Shown here: piece after piece, positions 31,758 through 40,191 of the stretch
Layout of the letters: every line of letters starts with the position of its first letter
How positions within the stretch are numbered: the stretch's first letter is position 1
Assembly (NCBI RefSeq): GCF_003096675.1
Contig: NZ_QEKW01000005.1
Span: 62,001 to 126,000, forward strand
From: Actinomycetospora cinnamomea
Lineage (GTDB): Bacteria; Actinomycetota; Actinomycetes; Mycobacteriales; Pseudonocardiaceae
DNA: 64,000 bases
Direction: 5' to 3'
Position numbers and translations under genes: made by a program
The notes under the pieces: model-generated
The model's database searches: none
Told to the model about the DNA's origin: nothing
Seen by the model: the letters and a program-made list of their open reading frames with translations, nothing else

Positions 31758-32024
31758 TCAGACCCGGCTCTTGCGCCCGGTGACCTTGTTGTAGACCACC
31801 AGCACGATGATCGCGCCGATGATCGAGCCGATCCAACCGGTCGGCTCGAAGCCACGGATGCCCACCGTGAGCAGCCCGAAGACCAGGCCACCGACGACCG
31901 ACCCGGCGATGCCGAGCAGGATCGTGCGCAGGATGCCGATGTCGTCCTTGCCGGGCACCAGCGCCCGCGCGATGAAGCCCGCGATGAGGCCGAAGACGAT
32001 CCAGCCGAGGATGGTCAGGATCAC
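31758..32024 (-). CDS. GlsB/YeaQ/YmgE family stress membrane protein
   Basis: 88 aa from GTG 32024, with AAGGAG upstream. Three hydrophobic, Gly-rich helices: LTILGWIVFGLIAGFIARALVPG, ILRTILLGIAGSVVGGLVFGLL and GWIGSIIGAIIVLVVYNKV. The GxxAGxxAR start and the PGKD turn are the family signature (transglycosylase-associated protein). Members are general-stress membrane proteins of unknown mechanism. It lies 37 bp from a DUF3040-like gene and may be co-transcribed with it. Confidence 0.88.
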   Translation of the reverse strand: MILTILGWIVFGLIAGFIARALVPGKDDIGILRTILLGIAGSVVGGLVFGLLTVGIRGFEPTGWIGSIIGAIIVLVVYNKVTGRKSRV

Positions 32025-32060
32025 GAGATCACTCCTTCTGTGGTGGACGTCCCGGCGCGA

Positions 32061-32387
32061 TCAGCGCTGGGAGTCCCGGTGGATCGACCAGACGGCGAGC
32101 AGGGCGGGGAGCAGCGCGAGGGCGAGCCCGATCAGCACGCCCGCCGCGGGACGCGGCAGCACGACGATGGCCAGGACGTAGACGACGGCGACCTGGACGA
32201 TCGTGTTGTAGGTGCGCGACGAGATCCCCGAGTTCCAGCGCGGCGTCGCGCGCCGCAGCCGCATGCTCAGGCCGGGGTCGGTCTCGGTGGCGTGGGCCTC
32301 GAGCTCGCGGAGCGCCTGCTGCTCGTGCTCGGAAAGGGGCCGCCGCTCGGGCGGCTGCGCATCGTGGCCGGCGGGCGTGGCGGTCAT
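32061..32387 (-). CDS. DUF3040-like small membrane protein
   Basis: 108 aa. LSEHEQQALRELEAHATETDPGLSMRLR is the opening pattern of DUF3040 (L-S-E-x-E-Q-x-x-L-x-x-I/L-E), usually followed by two membrane helices. Here the helices are TIVQVAVVYVLAIVVLP and AGVLIGLALALLPALLAVW. Function is unknown. It is placed upstream of the YeaQ-like gene on the same strand. Confidence 0.72.
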   Translation of the reverse strand: MTATPAGHDAQPPERRPLSEHEQQALRELEAHATETDPGLSMRLRRATPRWNSGISSRTYNTIVQVAVVYVLAIVVLPRPAAGVLIGLALALLPALLAVWSIHRDSQR

Positions 32388-32547
32388 GGACGACCCCTCC
32401 GTGGGCGGCGGACAACACGACGCCGACCAGGCTTCCCGGCACTCCGCTGACGACGATGTCAGTTGGAGCTGAGCAGGCCCTGAGAGGGAGCTGACGATCG
32501 CAGCAGGGGCCCGTCCGCTCCGCCGGCTCGCCCGTAGCGTCGGTCAG

Positions 32548-33744
32548 GTGAACAGCACAGGAGCGCCGAACCTGCTGGACGCGGTGCTCGTCCTGCTGCT
32601 GTTCCTCGCCGTGTTCCGCGGCTGGCGCCAGGGTGCGCTGTCCCAGCTCACCGCGTTCGCCGGTCTCGCCCTCGGTCTGCTCGCCGGCATGTGGTTGGCG
32701 CCGCGTGTCGCCGACGCGATCGTCGACGGGCCCGGAGCGGCCCTGCTGACCCTCGGCCTGCTCCTCGTTGCGGGGTTGGTCGGACAGGGTGTGGGGATCG
32801 CCGTGGGTCTCCGCCTGCGCCGCGGCGCCGACCGCGTCGGGGTCGGTCCGGTCGATCGCGTGGCCGGCATCGGTGTCGGCGTCGCCATCACGCTGTTCGT
32901 GGTCTGGCTGCTCGCCGGGGCGCTGGTGCAGGGCCCGTCGGCCGCGATCTCCCAGCAGATCCGCGGATCGGCCGTCGTCGACGTCCTCGACCGCGCGTTG
33001 CCCTCACCGCCGGACGTCGTCGGGAGCGTCGCCGCCCATCTCGACCGTCAGGGCTTCCCGCAGGTGTTCGCCGACCTCGGTGGCGGCGTCACCGCGGCGC
33101 CGGTGCCGGAGACGGCCGACGCGTCGGTGCGGGCGGCTGCCGCGGCCGGACAGCCGAGCACCGTGATGGTCCGCGGTGTGGGGTGCGGCGGCCGGATCGG
33201 AACGGGCTCGGGGTTCGTGACCCGCCCCGGTGTCGTCGTGACCAACGCGCACGTCGTGGCCGGCTTCGAGCGACTCACCGTGCAGGACACCGACGGCACG
33301 CACCCCGCCGTGGCGATCGGGGTCGACCCGGACCTCGACCTGGCCGTCCTCGCGGTTCCCGACACAGAGGCGCCCCCGATCGCGTGGGCCGACACGGCGC
33401 TGAGCCGCGGCACCGAGGGAGCCGTCCTCGGCTTCCCGGGAGGCCGGACGGACCTCGTCGTGGAACCGGCGACGGTGCGGACGCGGATCGACGCCGTCGG
33501 GCGGGACATCTACGGCGAGGATCAGGTCCGTCGCGAGGTCCTCGTCCTCGCGAGCTCCGTCGAGCGCGGGAACTCCGGCGGTCCCTTCGTCACCGCGGAC
33601 GGTCGCGTCGGCGGTGTGGTGTTCGCCGGCGACGCGGCGGGCGGCGACACCGCCTACGCCCTCACCCCCGACGAGGTCCGCCCCGTGGTGGAGGACGCGG
33701 TCGCCCGCGACGAGGAGGCCCCGGTCGGCGCCTGCCGCCCGTGA
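32548..33744 (+). CDS. MarP-like membrane-anchored serine protease (CvpA domain plus trypsin-like domain)
   Basis: 398 aa from GTG 32548. Residues 8-130 have four membrane helices with the CvpA pattern (LLDAVLVLLLFLAVFRGWRQGALSQ). The periplasmic protease domain carries the triad His235 (VTNAHVVAG), Asp264 (DLDLAVLAVP) and Ser343 (RGNSGGPFVT). Cys178 in GVGCGGRIGTGSGF and Cys396 near the end may form a disulfide, as in the redox-controlled MarP of mycobacteria, where the protease is needed for acid resistance. Length matches MarP (about 397 aa). It is monocistronic. Confidence 0.9.
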   Translation: MNSTGAPNLLDAVLVLLLFLAVFRGWRQGALSQLTAFAGLALGLLAGMWLAPRVADAIVDGPGAALLTLGLLLVAGLVGQGVGIAVGLRLRRGADRVGVGPVDRVAGIGVGVAITLFVVWLLAGALVQGPSAAISQQIRGSAVVDVLDRALPSPPDVVGSVAAHLDRQGFPQVFADLGGGVTAAPVPETADASVRAAAAAGQPSTVMVRGVGCGGRIGTGSGFVTRPGVVVTNAHVVAGFERLTVQDTDGTHPAVAIGVDPDLDLAVLAVPDTEAPPIAWADTALSRGTEGAVLGFPGGRTDLVVEPATVRTRIDAVGRDIYGEDQVRREVLVLASSVERGNSGGPFVTADGRVGGVVFAGDAAGGDTAYALTPDEVRPVVEDAVARDEEAPVGACRP

Positions 33745-33821
33745 GCGGCGGCGTCGCGCGGGGTGTCGGTGGGGCGGCGTAGGGTCACCGTTGAAGGTTG
33801 AACCGATGAGAAGAGGCCGCC

Positions 33822-34244
33822 GTGAAGCTGCGGGTCAAGAAGCGCCACCTGCCCGGACGGATCGCCACCGGGGCGTTCATCCTGAACTCGGGGATCGAGA
33901 AGGCCCGCGGGGACGACGAGACCGCGCAGGCGATGCACGGCATGGCGTCCGGGACCTATCCGTTCCTCGGCAAGATGAAGCCCGCCGACTTCCTCAAGGC
34001 GCTGTCGGCCACCGAGATCGCGCTGGGCACCGCGCTGCTGCTGCCCGTCGTCCCCACGGCCGTGGCCGGCGCGGGCCTCGCGGCGTTCTCCGCCGGACTG
34101 CTCGGGCTGTACCTGCGCACGCCCGGGATGCGCAAGGAGGGCAGCCTGGCGCCGTCGCCGCAGGGCCTGACGATCGCCAAGGACGTCTGGATGCTCGGCA
34201 TCGCCACGGGCCTGGTGCTCGACGAGGTGCTCGACGAGGACTGA
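33822..34244 (+). CDS. hypothetical membrane protein (DoxX-like)
   Basis: 140 aa from GTG 33822. The sequence RIATGAFILNSGIEKARGDDETAQAMHGMA is followed by helices SATEIALGTALLLPVVPTAV and AGLAAFSAGLLGLYLRTPGM and a final ITKDVWMLGIATGLVLDEV-like helix. The pattern, a conserved first helix then paired helices and G-L-Y-LR-T-P, resembles actinobacterial DoxX-like proteins, but I see no quinone or redox motif. Function unknown; it stands alone. Confidence 0.6.
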   Translation: MKLRVKKRHLPGRIATGAFILNSGIEKARGDDETAQAMHGMASGTYPFLGKMKPADFLKALSATEIALGTALLLPVVPTAVAGAGLAAFSAGLLGLYLRTPGMRKEGSLAPSPQGLTIAKDVWMLGIATGLVLDEVLDED

Positions 34245-34398
34245 CCCCGCGCGACCCCGGAGCCGATCGACCGCCCGCCCCGTGGCCGGCACCGGACGGC
34301 GAGGGACACGGACGCTCGGCGAGATCCCGGCGACGATCCCGTAACACCGTCACCCGATCGTGCGACTCCGAGCGCGAGGTGGCGGACGCAGGGGGTCG

Positions 34399-34620
34399 GT
34401 GCGCGTGGAGTGGATCGTGGCGGTCGGGGCGTTCCTGGTGGTCTCGGTGCTGGTCATCGGTGTGCCGTTGTACCTGGCGACGTGCCGGTGGTCGTCGCGC
34501 CAGGAGCGTCGGGCCGCGGAGGCCCGGCGCCGTGCGGCGTCGGCCCACCCCGCGGTCCCGTCGGCCCCTGCGCCGCCGCGGGCCCCGAGCGGGCGTCGTC
34601 GCCGGGCCGTCAGTCGCTGA
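34399..34620 (+). CDS. small single-pass membrane protein
   Basis: 73 aa from GTG 34399. One hydrophobic helix (WIVAVGAFLVVSVLVIGVPLYLA) then a very basic, Ala/Pro-rich cytoplasmic tail (SSRQERRAAEARRRAASAHP). It overlaps the 3' end of the convergent protease gene by 11 bp. The composition is that of many actinobacterial micro-membrane proteins; it could also be non-coding, so confidence is moderate. Confidence 0.45.
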   Translation: MRVEWIVAVGAFLVVSVLVIGVPLYLATCRWSSRQERRAAEARRRAASAHPAVPSAPAPPRAPSGRRRRAVSR

Positions 34621-35437
34621 CCGACCCGTCCGTCACGAGACGGACGTCCTCGATCCCGTGGTCGCGGGCGTAGTCCAGCATCTTCGCGAGGTCGCTGACC
34701 CCGTTGCTCGCGGGCAGCGGCGCGAACTGCAGCGTCGACAGGACGCCGAGCGCGGAGCCGTCGGGGGAGAGGAACGCGCTGCCCGAGTCGCCCGGGACGC
34801 CCGGCGTGGCGGTGAGGACGTCGTGGCTCCAGCCGCCGCCCCGCGACGCGACGACCGTGCCGACCTTCGGGCTCAGGAGCGTGACCCCGCCGCGCAGCTC
34901 GGAGTTGCCGTAGCTGCGCACGACCTCGCCGGGGCGCGCGCCGTCGGAGTCGACCCCGGTGGGCCCGCCGAACACCGGCACCGCGGCGGAGACCGCCGCG
35001 ACGTCGGCGGGGTCGATCCGCACGAGGGCGAAGTCGTTGAAGGCGCAGGCGTCGGGGTCGGTCTCGTCGGCGGCCTGCATGGCCAGCCACGAGTTGTAGG
35101 CCAGCGTGCCGGGCCGGCTGGCGCCCGCGATCTCGACGGGCGTGCCGAGTGGCAGCGAGCCCGCCCGGCAGCCGTCGACGTCGGTCGACGTGCCGGTCCC
35201 CGAGCAGTGGGCGGCCTGCCCCAGGTAGGTGTCGGCGCCGTCGGTGAAGACGAAGTTCGCGGTGCACTGCGCGCCGTCGGTGCGGGTCTGCACGCCGGGG
35301 TGGACGCCCGGTGCGGTCGCGACCGGCCCGTCGCCCGGGGCGGCGACCGCGGCGGGGCCGCCCAGCCACGCGGCGGCCGCGACGGCCGCCCCCGTCGCCA
35401 CCGCGACCATCAGCCGACGCACCGAGCGTGCTGCCAT
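34610..35437 (-). CDS. secreted chymotrypsin-fold serine protease
   Basis: 275 aa. Signal peptide of about 33 residues (RRLMVAVATGAAVAAAAWL, cut near AVAA). Catalytic triad: His77 in GQAAHC, Asp135 in NDFALVRID and Ser218 in GVPGDSGSAF. Cys58/Cys78 and Cys90/Cys131 suggest two disulfides. The fold is that of streptogrisin-like/trypsin-like extracellular proteases without a propeptide. Substrate unknown. Monocistronic, and divergent from no close neighbour. Confidence 0.85.
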   Translation of the reverse strand: MAARSVRRLMVAVATGAAVAAAAWLGGPAAVAAPGDGPVATAPGVHPGVQTRTDGAQCTANFVFTDGADTYLGQAAHCSGTGTSTDVDGCRAGSLPLGTPVEIAGASRPGTLAYNSWLAMQAADETDPDACAFNDFALVRIDPADVAAVSAAVPVFGGPTGVDSDGARPGEVVRSYGNSELRGGVTLLSPKVGTVVASRGGGWSHDVLTATPGVPGDSGSAFLSPDGSALGVLSTLQFAPLPASNGVSDLAKMLDYARDHGIEDVRLVTDGSVSD

Positions 35438-35519
35438 CCGTCACTCCCCGAGCCAGGAACCGTACCGACCACTCCGTCGTGTGCAACGGCTCGGTCACGC
35501 CCGGGTGACGGGCGAACGC

Positions 35520-36293
35520 TCAGCGCGTCTGCAGGGCGGCCCAGGTGGTGGCGGCGGCGACACCACCGTCGGCGGCGAGGGTCTGGCCGTTGACCCACCG
35601 GCTCTCGTTGGACATGAGGAACGCGACGACCGAGGCGATCTCCGAGGCCTCGGCGTCGCGGCCGGCGGTCGAGCGGGAGCGGGTGAGGCGGCGCGGGTCG
35701 GTGGAGCGCTCGACCTCGGGCAGCGACGGCGTGCGCACCGGGCCCGGCGCCACGGCGTTCATCCGCACGCCGTCGGCCCAGGTCAGCGTCGACGACGCGG
35801 TCGTGTACGCGAGCACGGCCTCCTTGGAGACGTCGTAGACCGGGCGGTCGGGCCGCTGCTCGCGGCACCAGCGCAGTCCCTCGGCGAAGGTGCGGGTGGC
35901 CAGCAGCGGACGCAGCTCGGCGAGGTGGGCCACCCAGTGCCGGCCCTCCGACGAGGACACGTTGACCACCGAGCCGCCACGACGGATGCGTCCCACGAGC
36001 GCCTCGGTGAGGTGGCGCAGGCCCAGGAAGTTCACGGCGAGCACGGTCTCGGCGGGTGCGGTGCCGGCGACGCCGGCCACGTTCGCCAGCGCGTCGACCT
36101 GGCCGTCGAGGCTCTCGACCGCGGCGTCGATCGAGGTGGGGTCGGCGAGGTCGCAGCGCACGTGCGACACCTCGCGGTCCGGCGGCTCGCGCCGGTCGAG
36201 CCCGATCACCGACACGTGGTGGCGCGCGAGGAACTGCGCCAGCGCGCGGCCCACCCCGGACGACGCACCCGTCACGAGGAAGACCGTGCTCAT
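35520..36293 (-). CDS. SDR family oxidoreductase, 3-alpha-hydroxysteroid dehydrogenase-like
   Basis: 257 aa from ATG 36293. TGASSGVGRALAQFLARH gives the Rossmann TGxxxGxG, LANVAGVAG the NNAG-like motif, and Tyr-x-x-x-Lys lies in VYDVSKEAVLAY. C-terminal MSNESRWVNGQTLAADGGVAAA is the standard SDR ending. The layout, with NVAGVAGTAP and a long middle loop, resembles bacterial 3-alpha-hydroxysteroid dehydrogenase/coniferyl-alcohol dehydrogenase types. Substrate uncertain. It shares strand and a 26-bp gap with the frameshifted epimerase gene upstream. Confidence 0.85.
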   Translation of the reverse strand: MSTVFLVTGASSGVGRALAQFLARHHVSVIGLDRREPPDREVSHVRCDLADPTSIDAAVESLDGQVDALANVAGVAGTAPAETVLAVNFLGLRHLTEALVGRIRRGGSVVNVSSSEGRHWVAHLAELRPLLATRTFAEGLRWCREQRPDRPVYDVSKEAVLAYTTASSTLTWADGVRMNAVAPGPVRTPSLPEVERSTDPRRLTRSRSTAGRDAEASEIASVVAFLMSNESRWVNGQTLAADGGVAAATTWAALQTR

Positions 36294-36319
36294 GGCGGGA
36301 GACGGTAGCGGCGGTCCCC

Positions 36320-37364
36320 TCACCCCCTCGGGGCAGTCCCGGTGGCGCAGCGTCGTACCAGGTCGGCCTCGCGGGCGCGGTCGAGGCCGGCGGCGAGCGC
36401 GGGGCTCCCCCGGCCGCGGTGCCACGCCAGCACGTCGCGGGCGGTCTCGAGGGCGGGGCGGAAGCGCAGTCCGGCGGCCAGGGCCCGCGAGGAGTCGATC
36501 GCGTCCTGCGGGATCTGGTCCTCCGGGAACCACAGCGGGCGTGCCTCCTCCTCGACGTCGCCGAGCTCCGCGCGCAGCGCGTCCTCGCCCGCCCACGCCC
36601 AGGTCACGTCGCCGGGGCGCCCGCCCGCGGCCTCGAGGCAGGCGTCGAGCACCGCCGACAGCGGCTGCGCACGTCCGGGGCCCACGGTGTCGAAGGTCCC
36701 GTCGTACCCGCAGGCCAGCGCGTGCAGGGCGAAGGCGGCGATGTCGCGGGCGTCGCTGTACTGCACCGCCCGTGTCGGATCGCCCGGGGCGAGCACGGTG
36801 CGTGACGCCTCGCCCGCGAGCGCCCGGGCCAGGCGGACCGGCCACCAGGTGAAGCGGTCCGACGGGTCGCGCGGCCCGACCATGATCCCCACGCGCAGCA
36901 CGCTCACCGGGCCGTCGAACGCGGCCAGGGCGTCCTCGGCGGCGAGCTTGGCGACGGAGCGTTCCTGCAGACGGTCCTCCCCGCCCGCCCCGTCCCCGCC
37001 CGCCCCCTCGTGGGTGGCCTCGCCCTCACGGCGGACCGGGTCGCCGGCGGACGGCACGGCGGGGCCGTCGGGGTGGTAGACGCTCATCCCCGAGACGTAG
37101 CCGTACGCGCCGACGGCCCCGGAGAGGAGGCCGGCGGCACGCCCGACCGCGTCGGGGTCGGAGAACGTGTCCAGGGCGGCGTCGAACGCGCGACCTCGCA
37201 GGCCGGAGAGATCGCCGTACCGGTCGACGGCGAGGGCGTCGACGCCCTCGAGCGGCGCGTCCCCGGACCGGCTCGCGACCGTCACCGCGTGGCCGGCGCG
37301 CACCGCCTCGGCCGCGACGTGGAACCCCGAGGAAACCGCCGCCGCCGAGCACGAGCAGTCGCAT
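36320..37364 (-). pseudogene. NAD-dependent epimerase/reductase, frameshifted near the N-terminus
   Basis: The ATG at 37364 opens with MRLLVLGGGGFLG, the Rossmann start. After that the frame runs off into an Arg-rich shadow, while the continuation FHVAAEAVRAGHAVTVASRSG and the remaining 327 residues are in the next frame, ending at 36320. One extra base near 37325-37329 (in the run CCCC, read as GGGG on the coding strand) explains it. Downstream SGMSVYHPDG and the usual SDR-extended pattern (VLRVGIMVGP, YSDARDIAAFALHAL) are intact. It could be a true pseudogene, a sequencing error, or a shifted gene; the base run favours an error or a recent mutation. Confidence 0.72.
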
Positions 37365-37536
37365 CCGCCGGGCTACCCGGGCGCCACCGCGCGACACCTC
37401 AGACGCGCAGAGTGACGACGAGCGCGCTCACCATGCCCTGATGGTCGGATGGTGGAGATCGGCGACGATCTGTGTGACGCTCTGTGAACAAGCAGCGGCC
37501 CGCGTGGCCGCCGACCGTGACGGGAGAGAGCTCATC

Positions 37537-38316
37537 ATGTGGATCGTCGGCCTCGTCCTGCTCGCCCTGGGGGTCGCGGGCTTCTTCGCGGCCCACGGCG
37601 CCCGCGCCCGGCGGCACGCCATGATCGCGGCCGAGACCCTGCCGATCGCCGAGCTCGAGGAGCACCGGAGCACGCTCGCCGACCTCGGGGGGAACGGGGG
37701 CTTCCGCAAGGTCTGCGAGGTCGTCGGCACGGCGCACCCGCACCCCGACGGTCCGTTGCGCGCCCCGCAGAGCGGCGTCGAATGCGTCTGGTACCGCCAG
37801 ACCGTCGCCCACAAGTACACCGAGCACTACCGCGACTCGCACGGCCACTGGCGGCGCCGCGAGCGCACCGACACCGTCCTCGACCAGACCTCGCACCAGG
37901 GCTACGCCCTCGTCGACGCCACCGGGATCATCGGCGTCGACCCGAACGGGACCGCGCCCGACGGGCCCGAGAAGGTCCACGAGAACTTCGTCCCGGGCGG
38001 GCCGGAGCGGGCGTCGGGTTTCGCCGCGGTGGTGCAGGGCTTCATGGGCCACGGCAGCGACACGCTGGGCATGGTCTACACCGAGTGGGTCATCCGTCCC
38101 GGCCGGCCGCTCTACATCCTCGGCGAGGTCCACGACAGGATCGGGCCTCTGGTCATCGGCAAGCCGGAGTCGTCCTCCGACCCCTTCATCGTCTCGACCC
38201 GTTCCGAGGACGAACTGCGCGCGGACGCGGTCGGCAGCCAGCGCTGGTTCGCCTGGGGCGGCGCGGCCCTCGCCGTCGTCGGGCTGGTGCTGACCGTCGT
38301 CGATCTGCTGACGTGA
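37537..38316 (+). CDS. GIDE-domain membrane protein (E3-ligase-like)
   Basis: 259 aa from ATG 37537, preceded by GGGAGAGAG. An N-terminal helix (MWIVGLVLLALGVAGFFAA) and a C-terminal helix (FAWGGAALAVVGLVLTVVDLL) flank a domain with CEVVGTAHPHPDGPLRAPQSGVECVWYRQTV, DATGIIGVDPNG, YTEWVIRPGRPLYILGEV and PFIVSTRSEDEL. This is the GIDE/BAM domain pattern of eukaryotic MULAN-type E3 ligases, but no RING finger is present. Prokaryotic members are of unknown function. It ends 41 bp before the PhzF start, or overlaps it if GTG 38313 is used. Confidence 0.8.
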   Translation: MWIVGLVLLALGVAGFFAAHGARARRHAMIAAETLPIAELEEHRSTLADLGGNGGFRKVCEVVGTAHPHPDGPLRAPQSGVECVWYRQTVAHKYTEHYRDSHGHWRRRERTDTVLDQTSHQGYALVDATGIIGVDPNGTAPDGPEKVHENFVPGGPERASGFAAVVQGFMGHGSDTLGMVYTEWVIRPGRPLYILGEVHDRIGPLVIGKPESSSDPFIVSTRSEDELRADAVGSQRWFAWGGAALAVVGLVLTVVDLLT

Positions 38317-38357
38317 ACCCGGCGCCGCGCACCACCGACGCCGCCGCGCACGGCACC

Positions 38358-39197
38358 ATGGGGAGCGTGCAGCTCCACCTGGTCGACGCGTTCACGTCCT
38401 CGCCCTTCACCGGCAACCCGGCCGGCGTGTGCCTCACCGACGCGACCGACGCCGCCTGGATGCAGGCCGTCGCGGCGGAGGTGAACGTCTCCGAGACGGC
38501 GTTCGTCGACCTGTCGACCCTCGAGGCGACGGGCGAGGTCGGGCTGCGGTGGTTCACGCCCAAGGTCGAGGTGGAGATCTGCGGGCACGCGACGCTGGCC
38601 AGCGCGCACGTGCTCTTCGAGCAGGGGCTGGCGCCCTCGCCGATCGCGTTCCGCACCGCATCGGGCGTGCTGCGCGCCGAGCGCCTGCCCGGCGGGGGCA
38701 TCCAGCTCGACTTCCCCGTCGACGTGCCGGTCTCGGCGCTGCCCGACGGGCACCTCGCCGACGAGTTCGCCGACGCGCTCGGCGCCGCGGTGGTCGAGCT
38801 CGCGCGCTGCCGCTACGACGTCCTCGTCGAGATCCCCTCGGCGGAGGAGGTCCGTGACCTCGAGCCCGACCTGTCGGTGCTGCGCGCGGCCAGCGGGCGC
38901 GGCGTCATCGTCACCGCCCGCGCCGAGGAGGACCCGGCGCCGGGCGCGCCCGATTTCGTCTCGCGCTTCTTCGCCCCCGCGGTGGGCATCGACGAGGACC
39001 CGGTGACCGGCTCGGCACACTGCTGCCTGGCGCCCTACTGGGCCGAGCGCCTGGGCCGCGAGCGCCTCGTCGGCGCCCAGCTCTCCCCGCGCGGCGGCGA
39101 GGTGGGCGTCGAGCTGGCCGGCGACCGCGTCTACCTGCGCGGCGACGCCGTCACCGTGACCCGGGGCGAGCTGCTCGCCGAGGCGACGAAGATCTAG
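38358..39197 (+). CDS. PhzF family isomerase/epimerase
   Basis: 279 aa from ATG 38358; GTG 38313 in frame is an alternative that would overlap the previous stop. LHLVDAFTSSPFTGNPAGVCL opens the fold, the catalytic Glu46 lies in NVSETAFVD, and WFTPKVEVEICGHATLASAHVL and DEDPVTGSAHCCLAPYW form the two halves of the active cleft. These are diagnostic of PhzF, which isomerises trans-2,3-dihydro-3-hydroxyanthranilate in phenazine synthesis; most stand-alone homologues, such as this, have unknown substrates. There are no phenazine genes nearby. Confidence 0.87.
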   Translation: MGSVQLHLVDAFTSSPFTGNPAGVCLTDATDAAWMQAVAAEVNVSETAFVDLSTLEATGEVGLRWFTPKVEVEICGHATLASAHVLFEQGLAPSPIAFRTASGVLRAERLPGGGIQLDFPVDVPVSALPDGHLADEFADALGAAVVELARCRYDVLVEIPSAEEVRDLEPDLSVLRAASGRGVIVTARAEEDPAPGAPDFVSRFFAPAVGIDEDPVTGSAHCCLAPYWAERLGRERLVGAQLSPRGGEVGVELAGDRVYLRGDAVTVTRGELLAEATKI

Positions 39198-39221
39198 TCG
39201 CCCTGCGGGCGTGTGAGCGCC

Positions 39222-39243
39222 TGTCCGTGCCCCAGCACGGACA
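39222..39243. terminator. hairpin between the convergent PhzF and nitrilase genes
   Basis: TGTCCGTGC (39222-39230), loop CCCA, GCACGGACA (39235-39243): a perfect 9-bp stem with a 4-nt loop, 20 bp before the nitrilase stop. Suits bidirectional termination. Confidence 0.7.
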
Positions 39244-39263
39244 AGCACGCACGAGAGCGCAGC

Positions 39264-40121
39264 TCAAAGGTCGCCGCCCTCGTCCAGCAGGCGGTCGATC
39301 TCGCGGCGCAGCAGGCCCAGGCGGGCCTCGCGCACCAGCGGGATGTCGCGGCGGCGCCGGCGGACGTCGGCCAGGTCGATGTCGATCGTGCAGATCTCCT
39401 CGGCCTCGGCGCCCTCGCCGCACTCGCCGACGACCTCGCCCCACGGGTCGACGATGTGGCTGCCGCCCCAGAACGTCAGGCCGCCCTCGACGCCCACGCG
39501 GTTCACGAACACGACGAACAGCTGGTAGATGCGCCCGTAGAACGTGGTGATGTTGCGCCAGTACTCCTTGGAGTCGTAGCGCTCGGGCGTCATCGACTGC
39601 GCCGAGTTGGCGGGGACGAGCAGCAGGTGCGCGCCGTCCTGCACCGACAGGAAGGCCACCTGGGGCTGCCAGGCGTCGTTGCAGATGAGCGTGGCCGCGC
39701 GGTGGCGCCCGCCCCGGACCCCGTAGGCGCGGGAGTGCTGGCCGGGCAGGAAGTGCTTGCGCTCCTCGAACGTCGAGTACGTCGGCAGGTAGAGCTTGCG
39801 GTGGGTGTGCACGAGGTGCCCGTCCTCGTAGTAGCCCGCGCTGTTGTAGGTGTGCAGACCGTGGCTGCCGGCCTCGGGGAACCCGAGCAGCACGCCCGCC
39901 CCGCCCGCACGCTGCGAGACGCGCAGCAGCCGCGGGTCGTCGGGCGCCATCGAGAGGTCGTGGGGCACGTCGCCGACCTGGTAGCCCGAGAGCGCCAGCT
40001 CGGGGAACACCACGAGGTCGGAGTCGGAGTCCACGGCCTCGGCGACCACCCGTTCGACCCGCTTGAGGTTGCCGTCGACGTCGCCGAGCGTGGCGTCGGT
40101 CTGGGCGAGCGTGATGCGCAC
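39264..40121 (-). CDS. carbon-nitrogen hydrolase (nitrilase superfamily)
   Basis: 285 aa. Catalytic triad: Glu41 in VVFPELALSGYQVGD, Lys109 in THRKLYLPTY and Cys147 in LICNDAWQPQV. The sequence HRKLYLPTYSTFEERKHFLPG is close to amidase-type and NAD synthetase glutaminase-like members. It hydrolyses an amide or nitrile bond; the substrate cannot be assigned. The C-terminal tail ends in charged helices (REARLGLLRREIDRLLDEG). Monocistronic, upstream of and codirectional with no close partner. Confidence 0.85.
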   Translation of the reverse strand: MRITLAQTDATLGDVDGNLKRVERVVAEAVDSDSDLVVFPELALSGYQVGDVPHDLSMAPDDPRLLRVSQRAGGAGVLLGFPEAGSHGLHTYNSAGYYEDGHLVHTHRKLYLPTYSTFEERKHFLPGQHSRAYGVRGGRHRAATLICNDAWQPQVAFLSVQDGAHLLLVPANSAQSMTPERYDSKEYWRNITTFYGRIYQLFVVFVNRVGVEGGLTFWGGSHIVDPWGEVVGECGEGAEAEEICTIDIDLADVRRRRRDIPLVREARLGLLRREIDRLLDEGGDL

Positions 40122-40191
40122 CGCGGGCTCCTCGGGGGCTCGGCGCCGCGCACGGCGTCGGGGACAGGACGGCGGCGCGCGGCAGCGGACC

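Noticed and set aside
38358-39197. Phenazine biosynthesis locus
   Set aside because: Only the PhzF-type isomerase is present; none of the other phenazine genes lie nearby.
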